Shown piece after piece: positions 1 through 7,850 of a stretch of 64,000 nucleotides of DNA (positions are counted from its first letter, which is position 1; every line of letters starts with the position of its first letter). Origin of the DNA: Pseudoflavonifractor sp902362925 (GTDB lineage: Bacteria > Bacillota > Clostridia > Oscillospirales > Oscillospiraceae); NCBI GenBank assembly GCA_902362925.1, contig CABIYL010000009.1; one strand, given 5' to 3'. The notes beneath the pieces are model-generated. The model did no database searches. It was not told the DNA's origin and saw only the letters and a program-made list of their open reading frames with translations. The position numbers were made by a program, and so were the translations under genes.

Positions 1-87
1 TGGAGCGCCGTGTGCGGTGAAAGCCGCATGCACGGTGCGGAGCGGGGGAAAATCCGGCGATAACTTCAAAGGATTACCTATCGCTAT
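1..87 (+). mobile_element. Group II intron, 3' end (domains V and VI)
   Basis: This is the 3' terminus of a group II intron; the body and any reverse-transcriptase ORF lie before the window. Bases 6-37 fold as domain V: a lower stem (6-12 with 31-37), a two-base bulge at 29-30, an upper stem (13-17 with 24-28), a U-G pair and a GAAA tetraloop at 19-22. The catalytic triad at the base of the stem reads CGC. Bases 57-84 form a domain VI-like helix (57-62 with 79-84), and the intron probably ends with CTAT near 87. The exact 3' splice site is inferred. Family-level assignment is secure; the class is not determined. Confidence 0.82.
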
Positions 88-245
88 CAGACAACATGGA
101 CAACGCCGGCAACGCTATAGAGGATGCGGTAGACAACGCGGGTAATGCGGCCAAGGACGTCATCGACGGCGCCGGTCGGGCCGTGGAGGATATCGGCAAG
201 GGCGTGGAGGACATTGGAAAAGGCGTGGAGCGTGCGGTAAAGTAA
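88..245 (+). pseudogene. 3' exon of a small repetitive ORF interrupted by the intron
   Basis: An open frame runs straight out of the intron end and stops at TAA 243-245. It encodes about 51 residues, low in complexity and rich in Asn, Ala, Gly and Asp, with repeated units such as DNAGNA and EDIGKGV. An ATG at 96 would give a 49-residue product, but no Shine-Dalgarno sequence precedes it because the intron lies there. It is therefore most likely the C-terminal part of a small protein split by the intron, whose 5' exon is outside the window. No family is recognised. The regular heptad-like spacing of hydrophobic residues suggests an amphipathic helix. Splicing could restore the message. Confidence 0.5.
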
Positions 246-266
246 GTTCTGTACGCACTGAAATCA

Positions 267-299
267 CAATGAGCCGCGCCGGAATGGCGCGGCTCATTG
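267..299. terminator. Terminator-like hairpin between convergent genes
   Basis: A perfect 14-bp stem (267-280 with 286-299) and a five-base loop sit between the intron-split ORF on the plus strand and the 3' end of spoIIE on the minus strand. Neither side has a good U-tract, so efficiency is uncertain. Position and symmetry suggest a bidirectional terminator. Confidence 0.5.
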
Positions 300-307
300 C
301 CTATATG

Positions 308-2671
308 CTACGACTCCTGCCGGGAGAAACGGAGCACCAGAGCGGTGCGGTCGTCCGGGCCCACCTCCTTGCCGTCGCTCTCCTGGATGAGGGCGCAGGC
401 CAGGTCCTTAGGGCTGTCCCCCTGAAAGCTGGAGAACATGTCCCGCAGCCACTGGTCCTCACCGCCGCCGGCCACCCCGTCGCTGACCAGCAGCACCATA
501 TCCCCCGGTTCCAGCTTGAGGGTTGTCACATCCGGGCTGCCTCCCTCTCCTGCCGACAATCCGGCAGGCAGAGACGCGCCGGTGATGCGGGTCACCGCTT
601 TTCCTTTTCGTACATAGGTGGGGGCCGCGCCGTACTTGTAGACCCACATGGAGCCGGTAAACAGGTCCAGCCGCAGCAGGTCGATGGTGGTAAAGCCGCC
701 AGCGCTCTCCCCACGGAGGGCAAGGGCGGAGCTGATGGTTCTCAGGGCGGTCTCCGCCGGGATGCCCGCCCGGAGGAACTGCTCCAGCAGCCGCACCGCC
801 AGGGAGGAGTCCTCCCCCGCCGCCGGACCGCTGCCCATACCGTCGCAGAGGAGCACGTACAGGCTGCCGTCGTCCAGCTTGAACCAGGCTCCCGTATCCC
901 CGCTGACGGTCTGGCCGTCCTTTTTTCGGGCTGCCACGCCCGCCACCGCCATAAAGGGCTCCGCCTGGGCAAACACCAGCTTGTTGAGCCGTTTCCCCTC
1001 CTCCTCACCGGCAGTTCGGAGGGGCACACCCGCCAACGCAGAGAGCTTCTTCAGCTCCTCAGGGGTCCGCAGGCTGTCCAGCCCACGGCCCTCAATCTCC
1101 ACCCGCAGACGTCCCGCCTGGTCGTAAAAGGCGGCTGCCTCTCCCTCCAGCCCCAGGGCGGTCAGGTGCTGGCGGATGCGCTTTTCCCGCACCGGGTCGG
1201 GCACCAGCTCCCGGCCGAACTCTGCCGCCGCCGTCCCCAGCACCTCGGCCAGTGCGCCGTACTCCCGGCACACCGCCGACCGGTTGTCCCGCAGGCGGGC
1301 GGCGTACTGCCGCCGGTAGAGCAGGCCCACCAGTTCCTCGTTGGCCGCCGCCAGAAAGGCGGAAAACCGGAGGCACCGGTTGGAGAAGTGGGGCGGAAAG
1401 TCCCCCGGCTCCCCTCTGCCTCTGTCCAGCATGGCGGGAAGGGCGTCGTTGAGAGCATTGAAGGTGGTGATGTAATCCCGCTGCCAGCAGGCCGACTGGA
1501 GGGCGCATTTGCGGCACACCCGGTTGGCCGCCCGGTCAAAAATGGCGGCGGCGTCATTGTCGTTGGGGCCGCCGCTGCCCAGGCTCTGCCGCAGGGACTC
1601 CTGGAGGCTCCGGAAAGCCCCCGCCGCCCCGTCCAGCCGCTCCCGCAGGTACTCCTGGGCCTTGGCTGTGGTATCCCGCCGCCGCTCAGGCACTGAGAGG
1701 GCCGCCGCCCACCGGAAGGCCCGCTGAGGCAGCACCATAAAGATGACGGAGGCGATAAAGACCTCATAGAGGATGGAGATCTGGAGGCCGTTGTCCCAGG
1801 TCCACAGCACCGCCACCGCATTGGCGATGACATAGGCCAGAGCGGCGAACAGCTTGCCCTGCCGCCGGAACACACCTGTGATCAGCCCGGCAAAGCCAAA
1901 GGCCATGCTGTAAAAGGGTGCGCCTCCGGTGGCCACATCCATGGCCAGTCCGGCGGCCACGCCCGTCGCCGCCCCCACGCCGATGCCGCACTGGTACCCG
2001 GCGATCATCACCGCCAGGGCGGCGGAGAACCGGCCCAGAGAGATGGTGCCGTCAAAGAGGGTGATCTTGCTCATGGTGATGAGCACCGTGCCCCCCAGGA
2101 TGAGAAAGCTGACCATCTGCCGCATGGTCAGCTCGCCGCCGTCCTCCTTCCGCTTCCAGGGGGAGAAGACAATGCGGTAGAAATAGACCGCTCCGGCGGT
2201 GAGAATCAGCTCAGTGGCAAAAAAGATGGTGTCCACCGTCAGCCAGCCCCGTTTTGACAGGTACACAAAGCCGGTGACAAAGTTCATGGCGGCCGACACA
2301 GCGGGCATGAACCAGGCTGACCGGTACACCTTCACATCATAGAAGGCAAAGGACACGGAGAAGATGAGGATGGCCGCCGCCACATACCGCAGTCCCTGGG
2401 TAAAGCCCTGGAAGGAGAGGTACCCGAAGCAGGCCCCCAGCAGGGCGGAGAAGCCGTCCAGCCCGGAGCCGGAGGCCCCCACCATGGCCAGTCCAAAGGG
2501 GGCGCAGCCGCCGAAGATCTCCGCTCCCGACAGCATGGCCCCCAGCAGGAGCCGGATCACGCACTCCGCCGTGCGTACCAGCGCCGGGGCCCGGAGCACC
2601 AGGCGGCCGGTGTCCCGCATCTCCTCCCTGGCCCGGGCGGCCCGGGTTTTCAGCTTTTCTTTCGTCGCCAT
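308..2671 (-). CDS. spoIIE: Stage II sporulation protein E (SpoIIE phosphatase)
   Basis: SpoIIE is a polytopic membrane serine phosphatase. It dephosphorylates SpoIIAA at the asymmetric septum, which releases sigma-F in the forespore. The protein of about 787 residues fits the family: a basic N-terminus, roughly ten hydrophobic segments in the first 300 residues, a Cys-containing linker, and a C-terminal PP2C domain. That domain shows the acidic DGMGSG motif near residue 610 and a later GDMVLLVSDG motif. The start at 2671 (MATKEKL) is preferred because GGAG lies about 11 bases upstream; the open frame extends further 5'. AT-rich hexamers lie upstream (for example 2739-2744) but no promoter is assigned. 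It is monocistronic and marks the host as an endospore former. Confidence 0.95.
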   Translation of the reverse strand: MATKEKLKTRAARAREEMRDTGRLVLRAPALVRTAECVIRLLLGAMLSGAEIFGGCAPFGLAMVGASGSGLDGFSALLGACFGYLSFQGFTQGLRYVAAAILIFSVSFAFYDVKVYRSAWFMPAVSAAMNFVTGFVYLSKRGWLTVDTIFFATELILTAGAVYFYRIVFSPWKRKEDGGELTMRQMVSFLILGGTVLITMSKITLFDGTISLGRFSAALAVMIAGYQCGIGVGAATGVAAGLAMDVATGGAPFYSMAFGFAGLITGVFRRQGKLFAALAYVIANAVAVLWTWDNGLQISILYEVFIASVIFMVLPQRAFRWAAALSVPERRRDTTAKAQEYLRERLDGAAGAFRSLQESLRQSLGSGGPNDNDAAAIFDRAANRVCRKCALQSACWQRDYITTFNALNDALPAMLDRGRGEPGDFPPHFSNRCLRFSAFLAAANEELVGLLYRRQYAARLRDNRSAVCREYGALAEVLGTAAAEFGRELVPDPVREKRIRQHLTALGLEGEAAAFYDQAGRLRVEIEGRGLDSLRTPEELKKLSALAGVPLRTAGEEEGKRLNKLVFAQAEPFMAVAGVAARKKDGQTVSGDTGAWFKLDDGSLYVLLCDGMGSGPAAGEDSSLAVRLLEQFLRAGIPAETALRTISSALALRGESAGGFTTIDLLRLDLFTGSMWVYKYGAAPTYVRKGKAVTRITGASLPAGLSAGEGGSPDVTTLKLEPGDMVLLVSDGVAGGGEDQWLRDMFSSFQGDSPKDLACALIQESDGKEVGPDDRTALVLRFSRQES

Positions 2672-2792
2672 GTTCCGCACGTCTCCTTTTTCCTCCCGGC
2701 TTGTCCCACAGGGAGGTGCATCGGAGACAGTATAATCCATTATATGGAAAAACTCAGTCGGAAACAGACGGGGTCAAAAATAAACAAGTTAC

Positions 2793-2840
2793 AAAAAAGC
2801 GCCGTTCTCCCCATATCGTCTGGAGAAAGCGGCGCTTTCT
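2793..2840 (-). terminator. Rho-independent terminator of the corrinoid importer operon
   Basis: A GC-rich stem built on GCGCCG and CGGCGC arms, with a further TTCTCC/GGAGAA helix above a two-base bulge, is followed on the minus strand by six U residues. It lies just beyond the stop codon of the CGGC-domain gene and ends the btuFCD-like operon. Confidence 0.8.
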
Positions 2841-2861
2841 GTCACAAATTCCTGGAAATAC

Positions 2862-3197
2862 TCAGTGGGTTCCCCTGACGACGGAGATCCCCCGCATTTC
2901 CAGCAGTCGGGCCAGGGCAGTGATGGTGGGGCACTCTTCACCTCCCTTTTTCCGGGTGCACACCCCAAGGTGGACTGCCTCCACCCCTTCGGACTTCAGC
3001 CGGTCCAGCTTTTCCAGCATGCCGGCGTCCTCCTCCGGCGGCCTGCCGCAGCCGTTGCAGCGGAGAAAGGCCGCCAGCTCCACCTCTGTCCCGGCATAGC
3101 GGGCAAAGGCGGCCCGGCGCTGGTAAAACGCGCTGAGACAGGCGCAGCCGGCGCACACCTCGTTGGCCCGCAGACAGTTGAGCAGAGCGAGCTTCAT
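2862..3197 (-). CDS. CGGC-domain putative metal-binding protein
   Basis: This is a 111-residue soluble protein of the CGGC-domain family, which is predicted to bind metal through conserved cysteines; its molecular role is not established. Visible cysteines are C8, C15, C18 and C20, then a CNGC motif near residues 47-50, and two more in the C-terminal half (VCTRKKGGEEC). Its start overlaps the end of the ABC ATPase gene by four bases, so it is translationally coupled to the corrinoid importer and lies under the same B12 riboswitch. This context suggests a part in corrinoid or cobalt handling. That role is inference; the family assignment rests on the cysteine pattern. Confidence 0.75.
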   Translation of the reverse strand: MKLALLNCLRANEVCAGCACLSAFYQRRAAFARYAGTEVELAAFLRCNGCGRPPEEDAGMLEKLDRLKSEGVEAVHLGVCTRKKGGEECPTITALARLLEMRGISVVRGTH

Positions 3198-3979
3198 CGC
3201 CCGCCCTCCTCAGCCATCCGCCTGGGCTGGTAGAGGACACGGAGCACACCGTCTTCATCCGTGAGCACCCTGGCGTCCACCTCGTAGACCGCGCGGATCA
3301 GGTCCTCTGTGAGCACCTCCCGGGGCGTCCCGCCCGCCACCACCCTGCCGTCCTTGACGGCGTACAGCCTGTCGCAGTACATGGCGGCGATGTTCAGGTC
3401 GTGGATGGCGGCCAGCACCGTCCGGCCCAGGCCCTTCACCAGGTCCATCAGCTCCAGCTGGTACTTGATATCCAGATGGTTGGTGGGCTCGTCCAGAATC
3501 AGACAGGGCGTCTGTTGGGCCAGGGCACGGGCCAGAATGATCCGCTGCTGCTCTCCGCCTGACAGGGTGGAGAAGCTGCGCTCCTCAAAGTCGGCCATGC
3601 CTACGTCGGCTATGGCCTTACGCACAATGCGGTAGTCCTCGGCATTGTCCCGCTGCAAAAACCGCTTGTGGGGAGAGCGGCCCATGAGCACTACCTCCCG
3701 CACCGTGAAATCAAAGCTGTAATAGTTGTGCTGGGCCACCACGCCCACCTTCTGTGCCGACTCCCGGGGAGACCATTCCAGCGCCGGCTGTCCGTCCAGA
3801 TACACCGCGCCGCCGGTGGGCCGGAGAATCCGGCAGATGCACCGGAGCAGCGTGCTCTTTCCGCTGCCGTTGGGGCCGATGATGCCCACAAACTGGCCGT
3901 TTTCCGCCCTGATGTCCAGGCCTTTCAGAATTTCCTTTCCGCCCAGCTCAGCCCGCAGGGCCTGCGCTCCAATGTTCAT
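3194..3979 (-). CDS. btuD: Corrinoid/iron-type ABC importer, ATP-binding subunit (BtuD/FecE-like)
   Basis: This is the cytoplasmic ATPase that powers a type II importer with the adjacent FecCD-family permease. Its 261 residues contain Walker A GPNGSGKST at about 35-43, the signature LSGGEQQR, Walker B LILDEP, and the switch histidine in AAIHDLN. The start MNIGAQ overlaps the permease stop as ATGA, so the frame upstream of it is not used. Family members carry cobalamin, haem or siderophores and cannot be separated by sequence alone. The B12 riboswitch ahead of the operon favours corrinoids, so the symbol btuD rests on context. Confidence 0.88.
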   Translation of the reverse strand: MNIGAQALRAELGGKEILKGLDIRAENGQFVGIIGPNGSGKSTLLRCICRILRPTGGAVYLDGQPALEWSPRESAQKVGVVAQHNYYSFDFTVREVVLMGRSPHKRFLQRDNAEDYRIVRKAIADVGMADFEERSFSTLSGGEQQRIILARALAQQTPCLILDEPTNHLDIKYQLELMDLVKGLGRTVLAAIHDLNIAAMYCDRLYAVKDGRVVAGGTPREVLTEDLIRAVYEVDARVLTDEDGVLRVLYQPRRMAEEGGR

Positions 3980-5058
3980 CCTTCCCGCCCCCCAAAGCCG
4001 TATTGTTTGCGAATCATCAGATAGATAAAGACCGGCGCGCCCACCATGGCCGTCAGGATTCCGATGGGCAGCTCGTTGCCCGGCAGCACCACCCGGCACA
4101 GCACATCGGCCCAGAGGAGAAACAGGGCGCCCAGCAGGGCGGAGAGGGGAATCAGCTTCCGGTGGTCGGTGCCGAATATCATGCGCACAACATGGGGAAT
4201 CACCAGGCCCACAAAGCCGATCATGCCGGCCTTGTACACCACAAAGCCGATGACCGCCGAGGACACCAGCAGATAGAGCAGCCTCCAGCGGTGCATGTCA
4301 GTGCCCAGGGTGATGGCGGTCTCGTCTCCCAGCAGCATCAGGTTCAGGTTGCGGGCCTGGCTCCAGAAGAAGAAGACGCCCAGCAGCACCACCGCCCCGA
4401 TGATGCGGTTGCTCTCCCAGTCGGCGGCGGCCATGCTGCCCATGGACCAGTGGACCACCTGGGTGAGGGCGTGGTCGTTGTCGGCGAAGTAGATGATGAA
4501 GTTGGAGAGGGCTCCGCACACCGAGGACAGAGCAGTGCCCGCCAGCAGCAGCTTGACCGCGTTGGCCCGGCCGCCGATGTTGGCGATGGCCACCACGGCC
4601 AGGGACACGGCAAAGGCCCCCAGGGCGCCCACGATGCCCACATAGCCGCTGCCCAGAGCTGCCCCCACCCCCAGCAGGATGGCGGCGGAGGCACCCAGAG
4701 AGGCGCCGGAGGAGATACCCAGCACATAGGGGTCGGCCAGGGGATTCTTTACCACCGCCTGCATCACCGCGCCGCACACCGACAGCCCCGCCCCCACCGC
4801 CACGGCCAGCACCAGCCGGGGCAGGCGGATGAGCAGCACCACGTCGTGGATGGCGGTGCCCGGTCCCCAGACCGCCGGGTCGCCCACGCCCAGCAGGGCG
4901 TACCCGATGACCCGGTACACGTCCCCCACCGGCAGGGCGATGGTGCCGAAGGTCACCGCCGCCACCAGGGACAATCCCAGCAGCACCAGCAGTACCACCG
5001 CCGCCCCCCAGGCGCTCTTTCCGCCCAATATGCCCTGTTTTCTCCTCATGTTGCCCAT
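3976..5058 (-). CDS. btuC: FecCD/BtuC-family ABC permease
   Basis: A 360-residue integral membrane permease with about ten hydrophobic helices. It shows family motifs such as GAGLSVCGAVMQAVVKNPLADP near the first third and the GLVIPHVVRM segment that contacts the ATPase coupling region. It forms the translocation channel of the importer encoded by the neighbouring genes. It starts 8 bases after the binding-protein gene, with a GGGGAG sequence located in that gene's 3' end, and overlaps the ATPase by four bases. The substrate is inferred to be cobalamin or another corrinoid from the riboswitch-controlled operon. Confidence 0.88.
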   Translation of the reverse strand: MGNMRRKQGILGGKSAWGAAVVLLVLLGLSLVAAVTFGTIALPVGDVYRVIGYALLGVGDPAVWGPGTAIHDVVLLIRLPRLVLAVAVGAGLSVCGAVMQAVVKNPLADPYVLGISSGASLGASAAILLGVGAALGSGYVGIVGALGAFAVSLAVVAIANIGGRANAVKLLLAGTALSSVCGALSNFIIYFADNDHALTQVVHWSMGSMAAADWESNRIIGAVVLLGVFFFWSQARNLNLMLLGDETAITLGTDMHRWRLLYLLVSSAVIGFVVYKAGMIGFVGLVIPHVVRMIFGTDHRKLIPLSALLGALFLLWADVLCRVVLPGNELPIGILTAMVGAPVFIYLMIRKQYGFGGREG

Positions 5059-5066
5059 GCGCTCTC

Positions 5067-6131
5067 TTACTCCCCTGTTTTCAGTTCAGGATACAGCCCC
5101 TGGGCCAGCGTCTTCAGGCCGTCGATGGTTCTGGGACCGCTGGCGTAGATGTCCCCCAGCATGACCAGATGGACCCGGTCATTTTTCACAGCCGACAGGC
5201 TGGCCAGAGCGGGGTCCTCGGTAATGGCGGACAGCTGCTGCTCCATGACGGTCTCCGGGTCGTCCCCGGCGTAGGCCATGTAGACCACAAAGATCACGTC
5301 CGGATCGCAGGCCACCAGCTCCTCTTTGCTGATGCTGTTGCCCTCAGGCTTGGCCAGCACGCCCCCCAGCTGGGTGACCATGTCACCGGCCAGAGAGGTG
5401 GCGGAGTAATTGCTCAGCTCCCCGTTCAGGGGCTCCACCACCGCAGCCGTCACCTTCTCCCGGCCCTGGGCGGCGGCCAGAGTCTCCTCCACCTGGGCCT
5501 TCATCTCGTCCACCAGCGCCTGGGCCCTGTCCTCCACGTCAAAAATTTTGCCGATGTTGAGAATGTCGGTGTACTCATTCTCCAGGGTGCGGCTGCCGCC
5601 CGAGCTGGTGTTGGTGTTGATGTAGGTGTTGGTGCCCTTGGCAATCCAGCCGTCCACATCCCCCAGCTTCTTGTCGCCGAACAGGGAGCCCCAGGAGAAG
5701 ATCAGGTCGGGCTGGAGCAGGGTGACGGTCTCCTTGTCCGGCGCAAACACGCTCTCGTCGTAGTGCATGCGGCCAAAGCCGTCCTTCCACTCATCCTTCA
5801 CCTCATTGTCCAGGCCGTAGGACGCGATAACGTGGTCCTCCAGCCCCAGGGCGATCATGGTCTCGATACAGCCCTGGTAGACCGCCACCACCCGCTCGGG
5901 CGCCTTCTCGTAGACGGTCTCCACCGGCTCACCGGCATAGTTGTAGGTGGTGATGGTCACGGGGTAGTGGCTGCTCTCCTCCCCGCCGGTGAGGGATTCG
6001 GTAGGTGCGGTGGCCGTGGGCGTGGCGGAGGGCGAGGGACTGCCCTGAGCGGCGGGTGTGCCGCAGGCGGCCAGGCTCAGGGCCATGGCCAGGCCCAGCA
6101 GGGTGCATACGAGCCGTTTTGCGTACTTCAT
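5067..6131 (-). CDS. btuF: Corrinoid-binding lipoprotein of ABC importer (BtuF-like)
   Basis: A 354-residue extracellular substrate-binding lipoprotein. The signal peptide ends in the lipobox LSLAAC, with lipidation predicted at Cys23. A Ser/Pro/Thr-rich linker follows, then a TroA/BtuF-like two-lobed domain starting near residue 55 (VTITTYNYAGEPVETVYEKAP). It should capture a corrinoid outside the membrane and deliver it to the adjacent permease. It is the first gene of a four-gene operon that begins with its own promoter, cobalamin riboswitch and terminator. Siderophore-binding homologues share this fold, so the ligand is assigned by regulation rather than by a specific residue. Confidence 0.87.
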   Translation of the reverse strand: MKYAKRLVCTLLGLAMALSLAACGTPAAQGSPSPSATPTATAPTESLTGGEESSHYPVTITTYNYAGEPVETVYEKAPERVVAVYQGCIETMIALGLEDHVIASYGLDNEVKDEWKDGFGRMHYDESVFAPDKETVTLLQPDLIFSWGSLFGDKKLGDVDGWIAKGTNTYINTNTSSGGSRTLENEYTDILNIGKIFDVEDRAQALVDEMKAQVEETLAAAQGREKVTAAVVEPLNGELSNYSATSLAGDMVTQLGGVLAKPEGNSISKEELVACDPDVIFVVYMAYAGDDPETVMEQQLSAITEDPALASLSAVKNDRVHLVMLGDIYASGPRTIDGLKTLAQGLYPELKTGE

Positions 6132-6194
6132 GTTCTTCTGCTCCTTTTTTCGCGCAGTGCGCAGATTTTATATCACCGCGTAAAGCGCCCGAAA

Positions 6195-6229
6195 CAACAA
6201 AAACGCCTGCTTTTTCAAAAAGCAGGCGT
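6195..6229 (-). terminator. Riboswitch-controlled terminator before btuF
   Basis: A stem of ACGCCTGC/GCAGGCGT with A-T extensions (arms within 6203-6229) is followed on the minus strand by a run of five U and a U-rich tail. It lies between the cobalamin riboswitch and the btuF start, as expected for a transcription-attenuating expression platform. Confidence 0.88.
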
Positions 6230-6301
6230 CTGTTTTGGATCAGGAATTCCCTCTCCAACAGTCAGACGGGTTACTTTTCGCGGAAGATACCCCATCGTTC
6301 C

Positions 6302-6478
6302 TGTCAAGCAGGTTTCCTGACTTACGGATCCACGCGCCCCGCGCCTTCTCGCCGGCATACGCCCGGCAATGGCCTGAGAGGTCTCCCTCCCTGCGGTTTG
6401 CTCCCCGAATACAGTGACCGGATCGCTCGGGATTCTCACCCGATTCCCTTTCACCTCATCCATGATGAGCACTTGACA
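6302..6478 (-). promoter_or_regulatory. Cobalamin riboswitch 1 (importer operon)
   Basis: The minus-strand transcript carries the conserved core GGGTGAGAATCCCGAGCG (about 6424-6442) and a B12 box of the type GTCAGGAAACCTGC at 6305-6321. A closing P1 helix pairs 6472-6478 with 6302-6308. When cobalamin binds, the downstream terminator at 6195-6229 should form and switch off the importer genes. Motifs and order match the AdoCbl riboswitch family. Confidence 0.95.
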
Positions 6479-6527
6479 AGTACACAGTGTTGAATTGTGC
6501 GGGGCATGCCCCGTTTTTATTGCATAC

Positions 6528-6556
6528 AGTATACCCTGTATTCTCTCTCCTGTCCA
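6528..6556 (-). promoter_or_regulatory. Sigma-A-type promoter of the importer operon
   Basis: On the minus strand, TGGACA (6556-6551) and TATACT (6533-6528) are separated by exactly 17 bases. The predicted start site lies about 45 bases before the riboswitch aptamer. The element lies in the short gap after hemL, so the importer can be transcribed separately from the biosynthetic operon. Confidence 0.72.
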
Positions 6557-6566
6557 GAGAAAAATC

Positions 6567-7850
6567 TCACTTCAGGCTGCTCAGCACCCCGCCGGCGGCC
6601 TCCAGGGTGCGGCTCAGGTCCTCCTGGGTGTGGGCGGCCGAGACGAACATGGCCTCGAACTGGGCGGGCGCCAGGTAGATGCCCCGCTCCAGCATACCGG
6701 CGAAATACCGGGCGTACATGGCCACGTCGCTGCCCTTGGCGTCGGTGAAGGTGTTCACGTCGGTGGGCGTGAAGAAGGGGGCAAGCAGGGAGCCCACCTG
6801 ATTGATGTGGACCGGTGCGCCGGTGCGCTCCGCCGCCTCCCGCAGGCCGCCGGCCAGCAGGGTGGCGTAGTCCTCAATCTGGGCGTAGATCTCCGGGTGG
6901 TCCTTCAGGTAGCGCAGCTGGGCAAGGCCAGCGGCCATGGCCACCGGGTTGCCGCTGAGGGTTCCCGCCTGATAGACAGCGCCGCAGGGGGCCACCTGCT
7001 CCATCAGCGCACGGCTGGCGCAGTAAGCGCCCACGGGCATGCCGCCGCCGATGATCTTGCCGAAGGTGACGATATCCGCCTTCACGCCGTAATAAGCCTG
7101 AGCGCCGCCCAGGGCCAGACGGAAGCCGGTGATGACCTCGTCAAAGATGAGGAGTGCGCCGTACTTGTCGCACAGGGTCCGCAGTCCCTCCAGGAAGCCG
7201 GGGGCGGGACCCACCACGCCCATGTTGGCGGCCACAGGCTCCACGATGACGGCGGCCACCTGGCCGGGGTTCTGCTCCAGCAGGGTCTCCACGCTCTTCA
7301 GGTCGTTGAACTGGGCGGTGAGGGTGTCCTTCACCACCACATCCGGCACGCCGGCGGAGGTGGGATGTCCTCCCGCCAGGGCGGAGGAACCGGCTCCCAC
7401 CAGCAGGCAGTCGGAGTGGCCGTGGTAGCAGCCCTCAAACTTGATGAGCTTGTCCCGGCCGGTGGCGCCACGGGCCAGCCGCAGGGCGGACATGACGGCC
7501 TCGGTACCCGAGTTGACCATGCGCACCATCTCAATGCCGGGCACCAGCTCCACCATCAGCTCGGCGATCTCCACCTCGCGGGCGGTGGGCGCGCCGAAGG
7601 ACAGGCCGTCCTTCACCGCCTTCTCCACCGCCTCCCGGATGACCGGGTGATTGTGGCCCAGGATCATGGGCCCCCAGGAGCCCACATAGTCCAGATACTT
7701 TCTGCCGTCCTCGTCCCAGAGATAGGCGCCGTCGGCCCGGGTGATGAACCGGGGGGCCATGCCCACGGCCCGGAAGGCCCGCACCGGGGAGTTGACGCCG
7801 CCGGGCAGGACTCGTTTCGCCTCTTCAAAGAGCTGTTCGCTGCGGTCCAT
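6567..7850 (-). CDS. hemL: Glutamate-1-semialdehyde 2,1-aminomutase
   Basis: This PLP enzyme converts glutamate-1-semialdehyde to 5-aminolevulinate, the C5-pathway entry to tetrapyrroles. Its 427 residues show the PGGVNSPVRAF start motif, the cofactor aspartate region LIFDEVITGFR, and the Schiff-base lysine in TFGKIIGGGMPVGAY. The start MDRSEQ shares one base with the hemB stop (TGATG), which supports it over longer in-frame starts. It is the last gene of the tetrapyrrole block and supplies precursor for the corrin ring together with hemA and hemB. Confidence 0.96.
   Translation of the reverse strand: MDRSEQLFEEAKRVLPGGVNSPVRAFRAVGMAPRFITRADGAYLWDEDGRKYLDYVGSWGPMILGHNHPVIREAVEKAVKDGLSFGAPTAREVEIAELMVELVPGIEMVRMVNSGTEAVMSALRLARGATGRDKLIKFEGCYHGHSDCLLVGAGSSALAGGHPTSAGVPDVVVKDTLTAQFNDLKSVETLLEQNPGQVAAVIVEPVAANMGVVGPAPGFLEGLRTLCDKYGALLIFDEVITGFRLALGGAQAYYGVKADIVTFGKIIGGGMPVGAYCASRALMEQVAPCGAVYQAGTLSGNPVAMAAGLAQLRYLKDHPEIYAQIEDYATLLAGGLREAAERTGAPVHINQVGSLLAPFFTPTDVNTFTDAKGSDVAMYARYFAGMLERGIYLAPAQFEAMFVSAAHTQEDLSRTLEAAGGVLSSLK

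Noticed and set aside
4003..5148. Long plus-strand open frames (381 codons here, and similar ones over the cbi, hem and flavoprotein genes, up to 1041 codons at 26252-29377)
   Set aside because: They are antisense shadows of GC-rich genes, have His/Gln/Gly-rich composition with no domains, and lie opposite genes with clear family motifs.
6501..6519. GGGGCATGCCCC palindrome followed by T-run as a terminator
   Set aside because: The T-run follows on the plus strand, where no gene ends; the minus strand here lies between a promoter and a riboswitch.
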